From Firmicutes bacterium UBA6132 (lineage in GTDB: Bacteria > Bacillota_A > Clostridia > Tissierellales > Sedimentibacteraceae): a stretch of 51,258 nucleotides of DNA. Under the pieces are notes generated by a model. The model did not search any database, had not been told where the DNA came from, and saw nothing but the letters and a program-made list of their open reading frames with translations. The translations under genes and the position numbers were made by a program. Location of the stretch: positions 1 to 51,258 of the forward strand of contig DIVM01000267.1 in NCBI GenBank assembly GCA_002435835.1. Direction: 5' to 3'. Shown here one piece after another: positions 23,695 to 33,544 of this stretch; position 1 is the stretch's first letter, and every line of letters begins with the position of its first letter.

Positions 23695-25419
23695 TTATTC
23701 TATTGTATTATAGAGCATATAGGCTACCTCTGCTCTGGTAATTTTATTTTTCAAACTATTAAAGCTGGTAGAACGTACCTTTTTTTCGTAAAGCATACCA
23801 TTAGCTATATTAGTCCATCTAAAATTCCCGTAATTTAAAACTCTGTTCATGATGATTTCCACTTCAGCATAGCTGATTGGATTTCCTGGTTTAAAGGTAC
23901 CATCATTATATCCATATATATAGTTGTTACGAGTAGCATAGTCTATAACATCTCTAAAGCCGCCAAAGGTATTAGCATCCTTAAAGGAAGTTGTACTACC
24001 ATAATAATACATGGATGTAGTGTTCCAATTGTAAACCCTGCTTAATAACGTTAAAAATTCAGCTCTTGAAATACTATTATCAGGCTTAAATGTCATATCG
24101 GCATAGCCATTGATAACACCACGTCTTACATAGGCATCAATCTCATAACTTGCCCAATGTCCCCTTGCATCACGAAATACTCTTATATTATTGTCAACAA
24201 ATGCACTAAACGTTATGTCTTGTGAATTTAAGGTTTTAGGATTAATTTTTGCAATCATCGCACCATCTTCGATAACTGTTGGTATATATAACCATTCACT
24301 ACCGTTTTGTCTGTATATGCCGCCTTTAAATTTATCTCCATAGTACTCAAAGGACAATTCTATAGCCTTGCTGTCATCAACATTTCCAGATTCATTGGAC
24401 AAGGCAACAGTATAGCTGTTTGATGCTTTGATCAGATTGCCTTTATTTCCTACATCATTAGTGGTAATGATGCTCAGACCTACATCATGATAAAATGTTC
24501 CGGCAGGAATATTTACGGCAAATTTGTTATCCGCACTTACTACCTGACCGCCAGCAATAGGGATAATCACTGATGTCATCTTATTTACAGCCTCACTCAT
24601 ATTTGCTGCTCTGTATGCTTCATTATAAGCTTCTTCATATGCTCTGATAAATCCTGCTAAAAATCCATCCTCATATTCAGCACTATCATTGCTCAAAGAA
24701 TACTGACTTATTATTTCCTCATCCGTAGGCATATCCCTGTAAATATTTGAATCCCAGCCTTCATAAAAGTCTTTAGCACCAAAGGCAGCTCCCAAAATCT
24801 TGCCGCTTTCTTCACCATCTAAAACCCCTTGCTCCAATGTTATTTTAGCAGGCTCAAACATAGCTTTGTCATAAGCGTCATTATATCCTTCTTGAAAAGC
24901 CTTATTAAATCCGTTAATAAATGTGTTTTTATATGTTGTACTTTGTTTATCTAATTTAAACATATTACTAATCTCACTTCTGCCTGGAAGTAAATCCTTC
25001 CAGTTAGAAGCTTCCCCATCCTGAAAATCCTTAGCACCATAAATTTCACCAAGTGATTTCCCTAATGTAGCAGCGTAATCCACGTGTTGATCTTTATCTG
25101 TTTTTTTATTATCATACTTATCATCGTAACCATCGTCACTGCCATCATTATATCCGTCAATAAAACCTTCTTCAAATTCACTTTCAACATAATCATCTAT
25201 CTCTTTCTTAAGATTTTTATGTTTTGAAGAGTCTTTATAAGTATTTCTATAATAAGATCTTGCGGATACATTGCTGTTTGCTTTATCATAGCCTATGTCG
25301 TACCCTACATCATATCCAGCCTCATAGCTTGTACTGTTGGTAGCAGCAAAGACCGTTACAGTATTCAAAAGCAATAATAAAACTATCAAAATTGATAATA
25401 TTTTATTTGTAATTTTCAT
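23695..25419 (-). CDS. SLH-domain secreted protein of the pilus operon
   Basis: 574 residues. A signal peptide ends near VTVFA|A. Residues 30-270 hold Gly/Tyr/Asp-rich repeats (EGFIDGYNDGSDDGYDD) and two copies of a unit of about 90 residues marked by GAKDF-DG/EGW and by F-EGYNDAYDKA / YEEAYNEAYRAA. A middle domain follows (IIPIAGGQVVSADNKFAVNIPAG). The C-terminal 170 residues are S-layer homology repeats (FRDARGHWASYEID, INGYADMTFKPDNSISRAEF, IYGYNDGTFKPGNPIS), which bind pyruvylated wall polymer. It is the last gene of the unit, five bases after pilO. It may form or hold the passage for the pilus through the wall; that is inference. Confidence 0.88.
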   Translation of the reverse strand: MKITNKILSILIVLLLLLNTVTVFAATNSTSYEAGYDVGYDIGYDKANSNVSARSYYRNTYKDSSKHKNLKKEIDDYVESEFEEGFIDGYNDGSDDGYDDKYDNKKTDKDQHVDYAATLGKSLGEIYGAKDFQDGEASNWKDLLPGRSEISNMFKLDKQSTTYKNTFINGFNKAFQEGYNDAYDKAMFEPAKITLEQGVLDGEESGKILGAAFGAKDFYEGWDSNIYRDMPTDEEIISQYSLSNDSAEYEDGFLAGFIRAYEEAYNEAYRAANMSEAVNKMTSVIIPIAGGQVVSADNKFAVNIPAGTFYHDVGLSIITTNDVGNKGNLIKASNSYTVALSNESGNVDDSKAIELSFEYYGDKFKGGIYRQNGSEWLYIPTVIEDGAMIAKINPKTLNSQDITFSAFVDNNIRVFRDARGHWASYEIDAYVRRGVINGYADMTFKPDNSISRAEFLTLLSRVYNWNTTSMYYYGSTTSFKDANTFGGFRDVIDYATRNNYIYGYNDGTFKPGNPISYAEVEIIMNRVLNYGNFRWTNIANGMLYEKKVRSTSFNSLKNKITRAEVAYMLYNTIE

Positions 25420-25424
25420 CTGCC

Positions 25425-26846
25425 TTACCTCCTCACTAGTACTAATACTTTTCCTACCGGTAATAAGTCACCAGCGGTCAAGCTATTGTTTGTCATAATT
25501 TCATTCTTATAAGAGTTAGTTCCATATATCTGTCTTGAGATGCTTGTTACTGAGTCACCGGATTTAACTACATAAAAATCATAGATTGGCTGATTATTCC
25601 CTTGTGAGTCTTCACTAACAGGATAAAAGGCTTGAAGCTTATCTATTATAAATACTCCTATATCATCCCTGTTATATGGCATTTCAAAATATATATGAGT
25701 CAGCTTTAATGGATACAGATCTAAATCCTGAGGTGGCACAGCCTCTACATCGGACCATCCTAACCAGGATATACCTTTAGCAGCCTCTACATCTATATCT
25801 TCACCATTTTGAGTTCTAAATCTAAAACCTAATGTCCCCGGTGAATATCCGAAGGCATTAACCCCTACACTTATATTGTCAGGAGGAAACTTTAACTCTA
25901 TTTCAGACCCTAAATCGATATACGCTCTGTTCTCTTCCCCAAGGGCTAACATATTGTATTCAAATCTCAAAGAATATTTACCAGACTTACTAATTGTTGA
26001 AGGCTCAACATTACCTTTAATGTATTCATTTGATGGAATAAAGCTGTAGCTTCTATTTTCAAAATCATGAAGCCTATACACTTTAGAATAATCACTTTCT
26101 TTTATAGCAGTGCCGCCGGTTCCGGTACTTCCTCCACCGTGAGCAGCACCCCCTTTACTTCCTCCGGCTAAAGTAACATCACTATATCCAGAGTATGGAG
26201 CAAATAAAGAACCTTCAACAGAACCGGTGACAGTCTCTACAGGTATTACTTCCGTATCAGTTACAGCAATTCCTTCAAGGCTGTATATTTTTAATGACAT
26301 AGTTCCCGCAAGTTCTGAATCGCTTCCCCTGTCCATAGATAAACTGTCAACTACGATTCTTCTGGGACTTGATTCTATAGACTTAATAATACCCATAGTT
26401 CCATCGTAACTGCCGCTGTACGGAATTGAAATGCTCATATTTTGAACATCCATTTCTCCCATAGTTTCTTTATCAGGATTATTGAAGCTTAATTGAGTTA
26501 TATCTACTCTGTCATCTTTAATCAACTCGTTTAGCAGATAAATTATCTGAGCTTGGTCAAGAACAGGAAAATAGTTTTTTAATATTTCATCTCTTTCTCT
26601 GTGCAGCATTTCCCATTCTTTTTTTATGTTTTCTTCCATCTTTATTGTATTGTCCATATCAACGATTTTGTTGTCCAACTCTGCAATTTCAGTTTTTAAA
26701 CTACTTACTTTTTCAGATTGTGGAGTTAGTATAAAGTTCATTGACAAATAGACTACTAATACAATTCCCAATAAAGAAAGCAATACCCTTTCACTGTTAG
26801 TAAGAGGTCTGAGATTAACTTTACTTCTCTTTAGATTCTGATTCAT
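25425..26846 (-). CDS. pilO: PilO-like protein with extracellular domain and LysM
   Basis: 473 residues. Residues 1-200 are PilO-like: a membrane helix at about 21-40, a coiled-coil, then the small domain (MSISIPYSGSYDGTMGIIKSIES). A Gly/Ser linker (about 205-245) follows. Residues 250-405 look like a beta-sandwich carbohydrate-binding type domain (SGKYSLRFEYN, ISWLGWSDVEAVPP, HIYFEMP). The end is a LysM domain (VVKSGDSVTSISRQIYG and ITNNSL-like), which binds peptidoglycan. Ordinary PilO proteins are about 200 residues. The gene overlaps pilN by 26 bases. The protein would link the membrane platform to the wall. Confidence 0.85.
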   Translation of the reverse strand: MNQNLKRSKVNLRPLTNSERVLLSLLGIVLVVYLSMNFILTPQSEKVSSLKTEIAELDNKIVDMDNTIKMEENIKKEWEMLHRERDEILKNYFPVLDQAQIIYLLNELIKDDRVDITQLSFNNPDKETMGEMDVQNMSISIPYSGSYDGTMGIIKSIESSPRRIVVDSLSMDRGSDSELAGTMSLKIYSLEGIAVTDTEVIPVETVTGSVEGSLFAPYSGYSDVTLAGGSKGGAAHGGGSTGTGGTAIKESDYSKVYRLHDFENRSYSFIPSNEYIKGNVEPSTISKSGKYSLRFEYNMLALGEENRAYIDLGSEIELKFPPDNISVGVNAFGYSPGTLGFRFRTQNGEDIDVEAAKGISWLGWSDVEAVPPQDLDLYPLKLTHIYFEMPYNRDDIGVFIIDKLQAFYPVSEDSQGNNQPIYDFYVVKSGDSVTSISRQIYGTNSYKNEIMTNNSLTAGDLLPVGKVLVLVRR

Positions 26847-27399
26847 CTATATTCACATCCTTAAAAGTCGTATTTAAAACAAAATTATAATCAGTTTCCA
26901 CAATATCAATACTTGATATAAATACGGATTCCACGTCCTTGATGGATTTAAGACCTTTGCTGAATTCTGCTATAGAATTACTATCCTTTGCAACACCGGT
27001 AATCTGTATATCTCTGCCATTTGCACTAAAATTAGTCAAGAATAAATCTGCCGGCATTTTTGATTTAATTTCAGATATCAATTCTTCCCTTATAATATCT
27101 GTTTTGGCAATATTCTTGTCCATCTTTATAATTTTGTCAACTTCTTCTTTGAAAACTGCCATCTCATTTTCAAGGTTTTTTATTTCATTATACTTATCAA
27201 CTATTTTAGGATCTTCGGCAGCCTGACGCTTGTCCTCTACCTGACTTTGCAACATCATTATATTGATCTGATTAAATATTCCTTTTGCTGCAACTCCAAC
27301 TATACACAATACCAATAAAATATATAACACAATCATTTTATTAAATTTTAATTCCCGTTTTTCTATATAGGGTTCAAAAAAATTAAGATCATTCATCAC
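26821..27399 (-). CDS. pilN: Type IV pilus assembly protein PilN
   Basis: 192 residues. It starts DLNFFEPYIEKRELKF, followed by one membrane helix (about 20-40), a coiled-coil (about 45-85) and a small alpha-beta domain (MPADLFLTNFSANGRDIQITGVAKD). This is the usual PilN layout; its short cytoplasmic N-terminus binds PilM. The start overlaps the pilM stop by four bases and the end overlaps pilO by 26, so translation of the three is coupled. Confidence 0.88.
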   Translation of the reverse strand: MMNDLNFFEPYIEKRELKFNKMIVLYILLVLCIVGVAAKGIFNQINIMMLQSQVEDKRQAAEDPKIVDKYNEIKNLENEMAVFKEEVDKIIKMDKNIAKTDIIREELISEIKSKMPADLFLTNFSANGRDIQITGVAKDSNSIAEFSKGLKSIKDVESVFISSIDIVETDYNFVLNTTFKDVNIDESESKEK

Positions 27400-28388
27400 T
27401 TCACCCCGTTTACTCTTATTAGTGCACCAATAGCAGTAGCATACTTTGCCAGGTCACCGTTAAATTTTACTTTATCCAAAACATTCAGCTTGACACATGG
27501 TCTGTCTAAATAACTGCTCATCAGACCCTCTATACCATCAGTATGAGAATAATCGCCATAAATCAATATTAATTCAATATCATTATCTTTTTCTTTTGAT
27601 TTATAGTATCTAAATACCATATCAACTTTATCAAGTATTACAGCAAGATTGCTCTTAAGACCTGAAACAACAGCTACATCTTGGTCAAAGTCCACATCGT
27701 AGGACTCTAAAACAGTTGGACTTATCTCTTCCTTTACAACACGTGATAAGCACATAAGCCCTTTAGAAGCAATGCTAACAGCAGTACTCTTTCTTTCTAA
27801 GTCCACACAGGCAATGGTAATATTATTGTCATACATGCCGTTTATGCTGTCATTTAATCTGAGTAACTTTCTTATGGCATTGCCCGCATAATCTAAAACT
27901 ACAGGTTTCAAACCTATATTATTTAATAAATTCAGATGTGTTTCAACCATAAACTTAGGTACACCTACCAGCATTACATTTTGTTTTTCAACACCTTCCT
28001 CATCAACAATATCAAGAGGAATATGTTGGACAACATAGCCTTCAGGGTCCACCGGCAAATATTCATCTAACTGGTATTTTAAAATAGAAGCAATCTGTTT
28101 TGCTTCAACCTTTGGGATCCTTATTTCCCTAATGATTATATTAGATGAATTTATTACACCATACACATCACCATGAGATACATTATGCTTTGACAGCCCT
28201 ATATGCAATTCTTGTGAAAACTTGTCCATATCCTTTATTACACCATCTTCATATAATTCATCAGAGACCGGTATTGTAAAACACTTATTAACGCTAATAT
28301 TCTTCTTGTTGTACCTTCCTTCTACTACTCTTACCTCATCTGAACAAAATTCAATAGAAATAGTAGTTTTATTATTAAATAAACCCAA
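27396..28388 (-). CDS. pilM: Type IV pilus assembly protein PilM
   Basis: About 330 residues. I prefer the TTG at 28388 (MGLFNNKTT), six bases after AGGGGTG; a GTG at 28397 lies in that site. PilM is actin-like: phosphate-1 region SIEFCSDEVRVVEG, then IREIRIPKVEAKQI and LKYQLDEYLPVDPEGYVVQ, IACVDLERKSTAVSI, and ILIYGDYSH. It forms a cytoplasmic ring under the platform and binds PilN. Directly downstream of pilD. Confidence 0.9.
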   Translation of the reverse strand: MGLFNNKTTISIEFCSDEVRVVEGRYNKKNISVNKCFTIPVSDELYEDGVIKDMDKFSQELHIGLSKHNVSHGDVYGVINSSNIIIREIRIPKVEAKQIASILKYQLDEYLPVDPEGYVVQHIPLDIVDEEGVEKQNVMLVGVPKFMVETHLNLLNNIGLKPVVLDYAGNAIRKLLRLNDSINGMYDNNITIACVDLERKSTAVSIASKGLMCLSRVVKEEISPTVLESYDVDFDQDVAVVSGLKSNLAVILDKVDMVFRYYKSKEKDNDIELILIYGDYSHTDGIEGLMSSYLDRPCVKLNVLDKVKFNGDLAKYATAIGALIRVNGVK

Positions 28389-28400
28389 AGCCGTCACCCC

Positions 28401-29159
28401 TTATAATAGTAAATTAAAATACCAATTTATAATAACCTGTCCCCACAATACCGTTATAAAAAATCCTAATACTATAAACGGTCCAAAGGGGATAGGGTTC
28501 TTACGCGTTCTTATCTTTGCTGCCAATAAAAAAACAGAAATAATTCCACCTAAAATAAATGACACATATATATTCAATAAAATATATTTAACTCCCAAGG
28601 CAAAGCCCAAGGCACCAATCAAGGTGACATCTCCTCCGCCCATGCCGCCGCGGGATATTAATACGATGGCTAAAAACAAGCCGCCCGCAACCAACAATCC
28701 TAAGATACTGCCCGTTAAATCAAAAGGTATGCTGAATAAAAAATAATTAACAGACTTATGTATAACAGACAGAACCAAGACACATAATACTAAGCTGTCC
28801 GGAATAATCATTTCCTTCAAATCAATAAATGCTACAGCCAAAAGCACTGACGACATTAGAGAGTAAAATATAAAATCCGCTCCGAAACCTAACCTTACAT
28901 ACACGATTATGTAAATCAAGGCATTCAATGCTTCAACTAAAGGATACTGAGCTGAAATATCAGTCCTGCAATACCTGCATTTGCCTCTCAGCATCAAATA
29001 TGAAATTACAGGTATATTGTCATACCATTTTAGGCTGTGATTACACTTGGGACAATGAGAGCCAGGCCATGCAATGCTTTCACCTCTTGGTATTCTGTAA
29101 ATGCAAACATTTAAGAAGGAACCTATGATTAGTCCGTATATTAAGATTAGCAGTATCAA
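28401..29159 (-). CDS. pilD: Prepilin peptidase / N-methylase
   Basis: 252 residues, TTG start at 29159 after AGGAGG. The N-terminal GSFLNVCIYRIPRGES, then a zinc site with four Cys (CPKC and CRYC), then YPLVEALNALIY. The catalytic aspartates are in FIDLKEMIIPD and GGGDVTLIGALG, in an eight-helix membrane domain. It should cut and methylate all pilin-like proteins of both units. It sits between the giant InlB-repeat pilin and pilM. Confidence 0.95.
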   Translation of the reverse strand: MILLILIYGLIIGSFLNVCIYRIPRGESIAWPGSHCPKCNHSLKWYDNIPVISYLMLRGKCRYCRTDISAQYPLVEALNALIYIIVYVRLGFGADFIFYSLMSSVLLAVAFIDLKEMIIPDSLVLCVLVLSVIHKSVNYFLFSIPFDLTGSILGLLVAGGLFLAIVLISRGGMGGGDVTLIGALGFALGVKYILLNIYVSFILGGIISVFLLAAKIRTRKNPIPFGPFIVLGFFITVLWGQVIINWYFNLLL

Positions 29160-29191
29160 AAGTTCCTCCTTAATAGTTTTTATATTTCAGA

Positions 29192-32131
29192 TCAACTTGA
29201 AGTTGAGGTTACAGTCCATTCGAACCATTCCCAAAATAAAAATGTGTATCGCTGTAACCTTAAGTTTACAGTAAGTTCTTGTCCGTATACATCACGAACC
29301 CTCACATAATAATTACCTGCAGATGTATTGCCGCTATTTCTGAAATATCTTACAGTATTATTAACAACGCTATAGTTGTTATTTATATTTCCTAAGTCAG
29401 TGCTTACAACAGGACTTTGAATATTATTGTTAAAGTATAAAGTAAAAGTATTTCGTTGATCATTCGGATTAATTTGCACATATTGCAAAAGTCCGTGTGC
29501 AGTTTGCCAATGTGCATACAATGTATGATTATCAGCATTATTAACTATTGTTGTTGCCGTAATTTGAGTTCCACCTTCACGTGCTGTAAACCATCCAAGG
29601 AATGTAAATCCTGTCCTGCCGGTAGAAGCTAAACCACCATATTGCAAATCGTAAAATACTTTTGTTGATGAAGGATTTGGAGCAGTTCCTCCATTAGCAT
29701 CAAAAGTAACAGTTACCTCCTTATTTGTCCACTGGGCAACAAAGTGCAAATCATGAGCCGGCATAGTGGCTGGCGGTGTTTCATTCCAACCGGTGAAGCT
29801 ATATCCTATTCTGTTTGGATTTGGAATTGATATTTCTTCTCCATATCTGTAATGTAAGGAGTTGATAAGATATCCGCCATTACTGTTAAATGTTATTTCG
29901 TATACAATAGGCTGCCATAATGCATTAATTTGCAAGTCATGATCTGGAATTACAGTTGGTACAGGAGTATCCCAGCCAAGGAAATTATATCCTGTTCTTG
30001 TGGGATCAGGTACTGTTCCAACACTGTCACCCGCATATCCTCCGATAGGAGCAATCTCAGTGCCTCCGTTAGTATTAAAAGTGATAGTATAGTAATTTAA
30101 CGGCGGCGGTGCTTCAACCTCTATTGTAGGATTTCCTGAATCGTCAACAGAATAAACAAAGTATCCGCTTCCTACAATTTCATTGTTATATCTGTCCCTA
30201 ACGTCGAATTTTATTTTTGTATCAGCTCTTTGTTGGGTTGTTGCAACGTTTATTGTAATTATGCCGTTTCCATCATATGAATATTCCAAATCTTTAACAT
30301 CGCCGGGACCGCTTAACACTCTGGTTGAAAATTCAAAATTCTGGTTGTTGCTGCCTAATTTGGTCCATATACCAGGCAATATTACCTTTTGATTGTTTGA
30401 AGGGCTTGCATAATTTATATTTCTGTTATAATTTATTGTAGTAAGTTCAAAGGAATCATCAGAATCCTTTTCCAACCTAATCCGCAATGATCTTTCCAAA
30501 TCTTCGCTCATTGAATTTTCAAAATACATTCTTCCTGTGTTGCCAACATCAATAATACCTGAATTTGAAACTTTAGTATCATCTGCTGCTTTTGCAAACA
30601 AAATATTTTTGCCGTTTGGTATATATATAGTCTGATTGCTTGACCATCCTCCGCCCCTGAACAAAATATTGTCTTCTGAGTTTAATCTTATGGCTCTGTT
30701 TGAATTAGAGCTTGAAAAAACTGCAGATTCTAACTGAATTGACCTTTCTCCCGATATCTCAAGATTTTTTGAAGTGTCAAGAATGATATCATTGTCTGAA
30801 CTCAATGTGGAATTGCTGATTTTTATTTTTCCCCTTGCTTCAAGGTTAATACTGTTGCCATCTAATTGATTATGATTAAAAAGCTCAATATCGCCTCTGC
30901 TCATAGTCTTCAAATTAATATTTCCATCAGTAGAAATTGAAGTGCCATGATTTATAACAACAGGGAATCCTCCAACAACAACAGGATTTCCGGCTCCATC
31001 CAATTCAATATAAGGATATAAATATATACTGCCTCCATTTCCGTCAGTGCCGGCTTTAATATTAACATTGCTGTTATTTAAAACCTGGAAATCTTTAGCT
31101 ATATTAATATTGTTTTCAAATGACCAATCAATAACCTCTGAATCTGATATTTGTACAGCCACATTTCCAGGTATTGAACCACCCACAGGCTCAATATTCA
31201 TTGGAACAAATAAGCTTGAATCTTCAATTGAGAGCTCTTCCGTGGGGCTTAGAAACTTAGAAATTAAATCAGTTTCTGAATCTAATGGTTCCTGTATTCT
31301 GTCTGTGGCAATTCTTACATCATCAACATCATAATTATAATCATTATTAGTATCTGCCCATGGGAAAGGACCAACTCTCCATTCAACACCCTTAATAAAC
31401 ACATAATTAGAGCTAAGCATTGTATTTCCTCTATGCCCGTTTATATCTACAGGTGTTACAGTCAGTGCCACAAATCTCCCTGCTCCTACATTGTCCAATA
31501 AATTAGTTAAAACATCAGTTGTCTGGCTTATGCTAATCATTGTAAAATCATCAGGAAATACCAAAGAAGCTAAATCCTTGCCTGGATTTGATCTCCACCA
31601 TCTGTATAAATTTACATAAAAATCCGTATCTCCGGTATTGTTATCATGAACAGCTCTTAAGGTTGGCAAAGGAGATAAGGATAAATCAGCTACTAAATCA
31701 TCTGCATCCGTGCTAACATCAATCATAACATTGGTCAATGACAATTTAACATATTTTTCTTTTTCTGCCAATTGCCTTGACAAATAAATGGTATTATCTT
31801 TAGAAACAGCTGCATAGCTCTTGTTGAGCTTTTGCATTACTATGTCTTCTCCCAATACCTCAACGGTTTCATAAGACCATTCCGGCACTGTAGAAACCAA
31901 TGAATCCAATGATTCTGCCGGATTATGATCTTTAATCATTGTTTTAACACTATAAATTATATCTTCAAAGTTGGACTGTTCTTCAAAAGCTTGAACAGTA
32001 ATATCTTTACCTCTGACAATATTCTTCAGCTGAGATGGAAATCCCCCTATTAGGGAGACAGATATTATACCTAACAACGCTATTGATACAATTACTTCAA
32101 TAAGTGTGAATCCACTTCGTTTCTTTTTCAT
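29192..32131 (-). CDS. Giant modular minor pilin with InlB-type repeats
   Basis: 979 residues, against about 150 for a normal pilin. The start KKKRSG|FTLIEVIVSIALLG is a standard prepilin signal with Glu at +5. About residues 340-560 have a repetitive, Asn-rich, beta-helix-like run (NINLKTMSRGDIELFN, GKIKISNSTLSSDNDIILD). Residues 680-880 are three Listeria-Bacteroides (InlB B) repeats: YTITFNTNGG, YEITFNSNGG and VTVTFDANGG, each ending in GW...ALW/AQW/AHW. A 100-residue aromatic-ended tail follows. It probably caps the fibre and contacts a surface; that is inference. The ATG follows GGAGG. Confidence 0.88.
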   Translation of the reverse strand: MKKKRSGFTLIEVIVSIALLGIISVSLIGGFPSQLKNIVRGKDITVQAFEEQSNFEDIIYSVKTMIKDHNPAESLDSLVSTVPEWSYETVEVLGEDIVMQKLNKSYAAVSKDNTIYLSRQLAEKEKYVKLSLTNVMIDVSTDADDLVADLSLSPLPTLRAVHDNNTGDTDFYVNLYRWWRSNPGKDLASLVFPDDFTMISISQTTDVLTNLLDNVGAGRFVALTVTPVDINGHRGNTMLSSNYVFIKGVEWRVGPFPWADTNNDYNYDVDDVRIATDRIQEPLDSETDLISKFLSPTEELSIEDSSLFVPMNIEPVGGSIPGNVAVQISDSEVIDWSFENNINIAKDFQVLNNSNVNIKAGTDGNGGSIYLYPYIELDGAGNPVVVGGFPVVINHGTSISTDGNINLKTMSRGDIELFNHNQLDGNSINLEARGKIKISNSTLSSDNDIILDTSKNLEISGERSIQLESAVFSSSNSNRAIRLNSEDNILFRGGGWSSNQTIYIPNGKNILFAKAADDTKVSNSGIIDVGNTGRMYFENSMSEDLERSLRIRLEKDSDDSFELTTINYNRNINYASPSNNQKVILPGIWTKLGSNNQNFEFSTRVLSGPGDVKDLEYSYDGNGIITINVATTQQRADTKIKFDVRDRYNNEIVGSGYFVYSVDDSGNPTIEVEAPPPLNYYTITFNTNGGTEIAPIGGYAGDSVGTVPDPTRTGYNFLGWDTPVPTVIPDHDLQINALWQPIVYEITFNSNGGYLINSLHYRYGEEISIPNPNRIGYSFTGWNETPPATMPAHDLHFVAQWTNKEVTVTFDANGGTAPNPSSTKVFYDLQYGGLASTGRTGFTFLGWFTAREGGTQITATTIVNNADNHTLYAHWQTAHGLLQYVQINPNDQRNTFTLYFNNNIQSPVVSTDLGNINNNYSVVNNTVRYFRNSGNTSAGNYYVRVRDVYGQELTVNLRLQRYTFLFWEWFEWTVTSTSS

Positions 32132-32167
32132 ACTTTTAACCTCCTTTGCGAGGAATCATTACATTGA

Positions 32168-33532
32168 CTAATTATTCGGACCAAATATATGCCATGCATC
32201 CATTTCAATTTGTTTACTGATATCTTTATATACATCCTGTAATGCTTCACTGCTTGTTGCCTCGTAATAGTGTCCCACAATTTTTGTGTTGGTAGAGCTT
32301 GTAACATATCCCGCTATATTGTTAAGCCTGGTAATATTAGCCGAATTTGCTGAAAATCCTATTACAAATGTTTTTATCTCAACGCTTCCGCCCTTATACA
32401 AATTATCGCCAATTGCACTGACATAGTTCATGGAACTGTTAATATTGCTCGTATCTTCATTTCCTGTTCCCTTAATATTAGAACTGCTAATACCTCCATC
32501 AGCATATAGATAACTTCCGCCGCTTTCAGTCCAATATGTCGGATTTCCATCCCCAAGTATAATATTATAGTGAAGCAGATTCCCTGTATTTGATGTTTTA
32601 AAGGCATTATGAATATGGTAGGCGCGTCTCATTCCGTCACCTATGTTGGTACCGCCTCCGTCTTTGGGTATTCCATTAACCAAATTTACCAATGTTGTTT
32701 TGTTATTACTTATTCTATAAAGATTTTGATAGTTGCCATCTTTATTCGCATCACTGTCAAAGGGCACAACTGCAACATGCACGTTACCTATGCTCTCCAA
32801 TTCATTTAATAAATCAACTGTTCTTAATTTCATAATTGCAAATCTGCTGTTTGGATTTTCAAAACCATTGGTGATAGTGTTCCCTGCCAAATTCCAAGCC
32901 ATACTACCGGATTTATCCAGCACCAAGGTTACTGAAATTCTCGGTTTGCTGGGATCAGGAATATCTTGAGTTCTGTAAGCCAAGGCTACTGCAGGATTCG
33001 AAGAATTGCCTGTATTGTCCACAACAACAGTATTTAAAGCATTTACCTCATTATGAACATTTGCTTTAACAGCTCCGGAATCTGAGACTGCCCTAATGGT
33101 GAACCCTCCTAACAGTGAGTCCTCATCAGATTTGTCAAATGATAAACTGTAAACCAAACCGGGATATGAATCAGCCAATACATTGGCCACATGAGTGCTG
33201 CTTGAAGAATCCCATTTGTATTGTATAACTTGAGTTTTGTCATCACTTAGTGCAAAATAGTCCCATTCATTTTTTAGGTTGCTGCTGTCAAAATAAGCAT
33301 CATTTAACATGAAAATCGCACTTGATTCTTTAATATAGTTGCTGATGATTTGACTTGTCATCCTGATATTGGACTGAATTTGATACTCTTCATCAACGAT
33401 TTTATGTGAGCGTATGGAATAGGTCAGCATTGTAGCACTTAGGGAAATGACTATTCCTATTATTGCTAAAACAAGTATAACTTCTACTAAAGTAAATCCT
33501 TTTCTTTTAATTGAATTCAATTTACTATACAT
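32168..33532 (-). CDS. Minor pilin with von Willebrand A domain
   Basis: About 454 residues. The ATG at 33532 is eight bases after AAGGGG; one two codons earlier is too close. The prepilin signal is IKRKG|FTLVEVILVLAIIG with Glu at +5. A pilin stalk follows to about residue 200. Then a VWA domain has the metal-site motif DKSGS (TLVLDKSGSMAWN), DGGGTNIGDGM and ILGDGNP. Modular pilins with VWA heads are known in streptococcal type IV pili, where they act as tip adhesins. It forms a pair with the giant InlB-repeat pilin 36 bases downstream. Confidence 0.9.
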   Translation of the reverse strand: MYSKLNSIKRKGFTLVEVILVLAIIGIVISLSATMLTYSIRSHKIVDEEYQIQSNIRMTSQIISNYIKESSAIFMLNDAYFDSSNLKNEWDYFALSDDKTQVIQYKWDSSSSTHVANVLADSYPGLVYSLSFDKSDEDSLLGGFTIRAVSDSGAVKANVHNEVNALNTVVVDNTGNSSNPAVALAYRTQDIPDPSKPRISVTLVLDKSGSMAWNLAGNTITNGFENPNSRFAIMKLRTVDLLNELESIGNVHVAVVPFDSDANKDGNYQNLYRISNNKTTLVNLVNGIPKDGGGTNIGDGMRRAYHIHNAFKTSNTGNLLHYNIILGDGNPTYWTESGGSYLYADGGISSSNIKGTGNEDTSNINSSMNYVSAIGDNLYKGGSVEIKTFVIGFSANSANITRLNNIAGYVTSSTNTKIVGHYYEATSSEALQDVYKDISKQIEMDAWHIFGPNN

Positions 33533-33544
33533 AACCATTTCCCC

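Noticed and set aside
28222..28746. 174-codon plus-strand ORF
   Set aside because: It is antisense to pilD and the start of pilM, has no ribosome site and matches no family.
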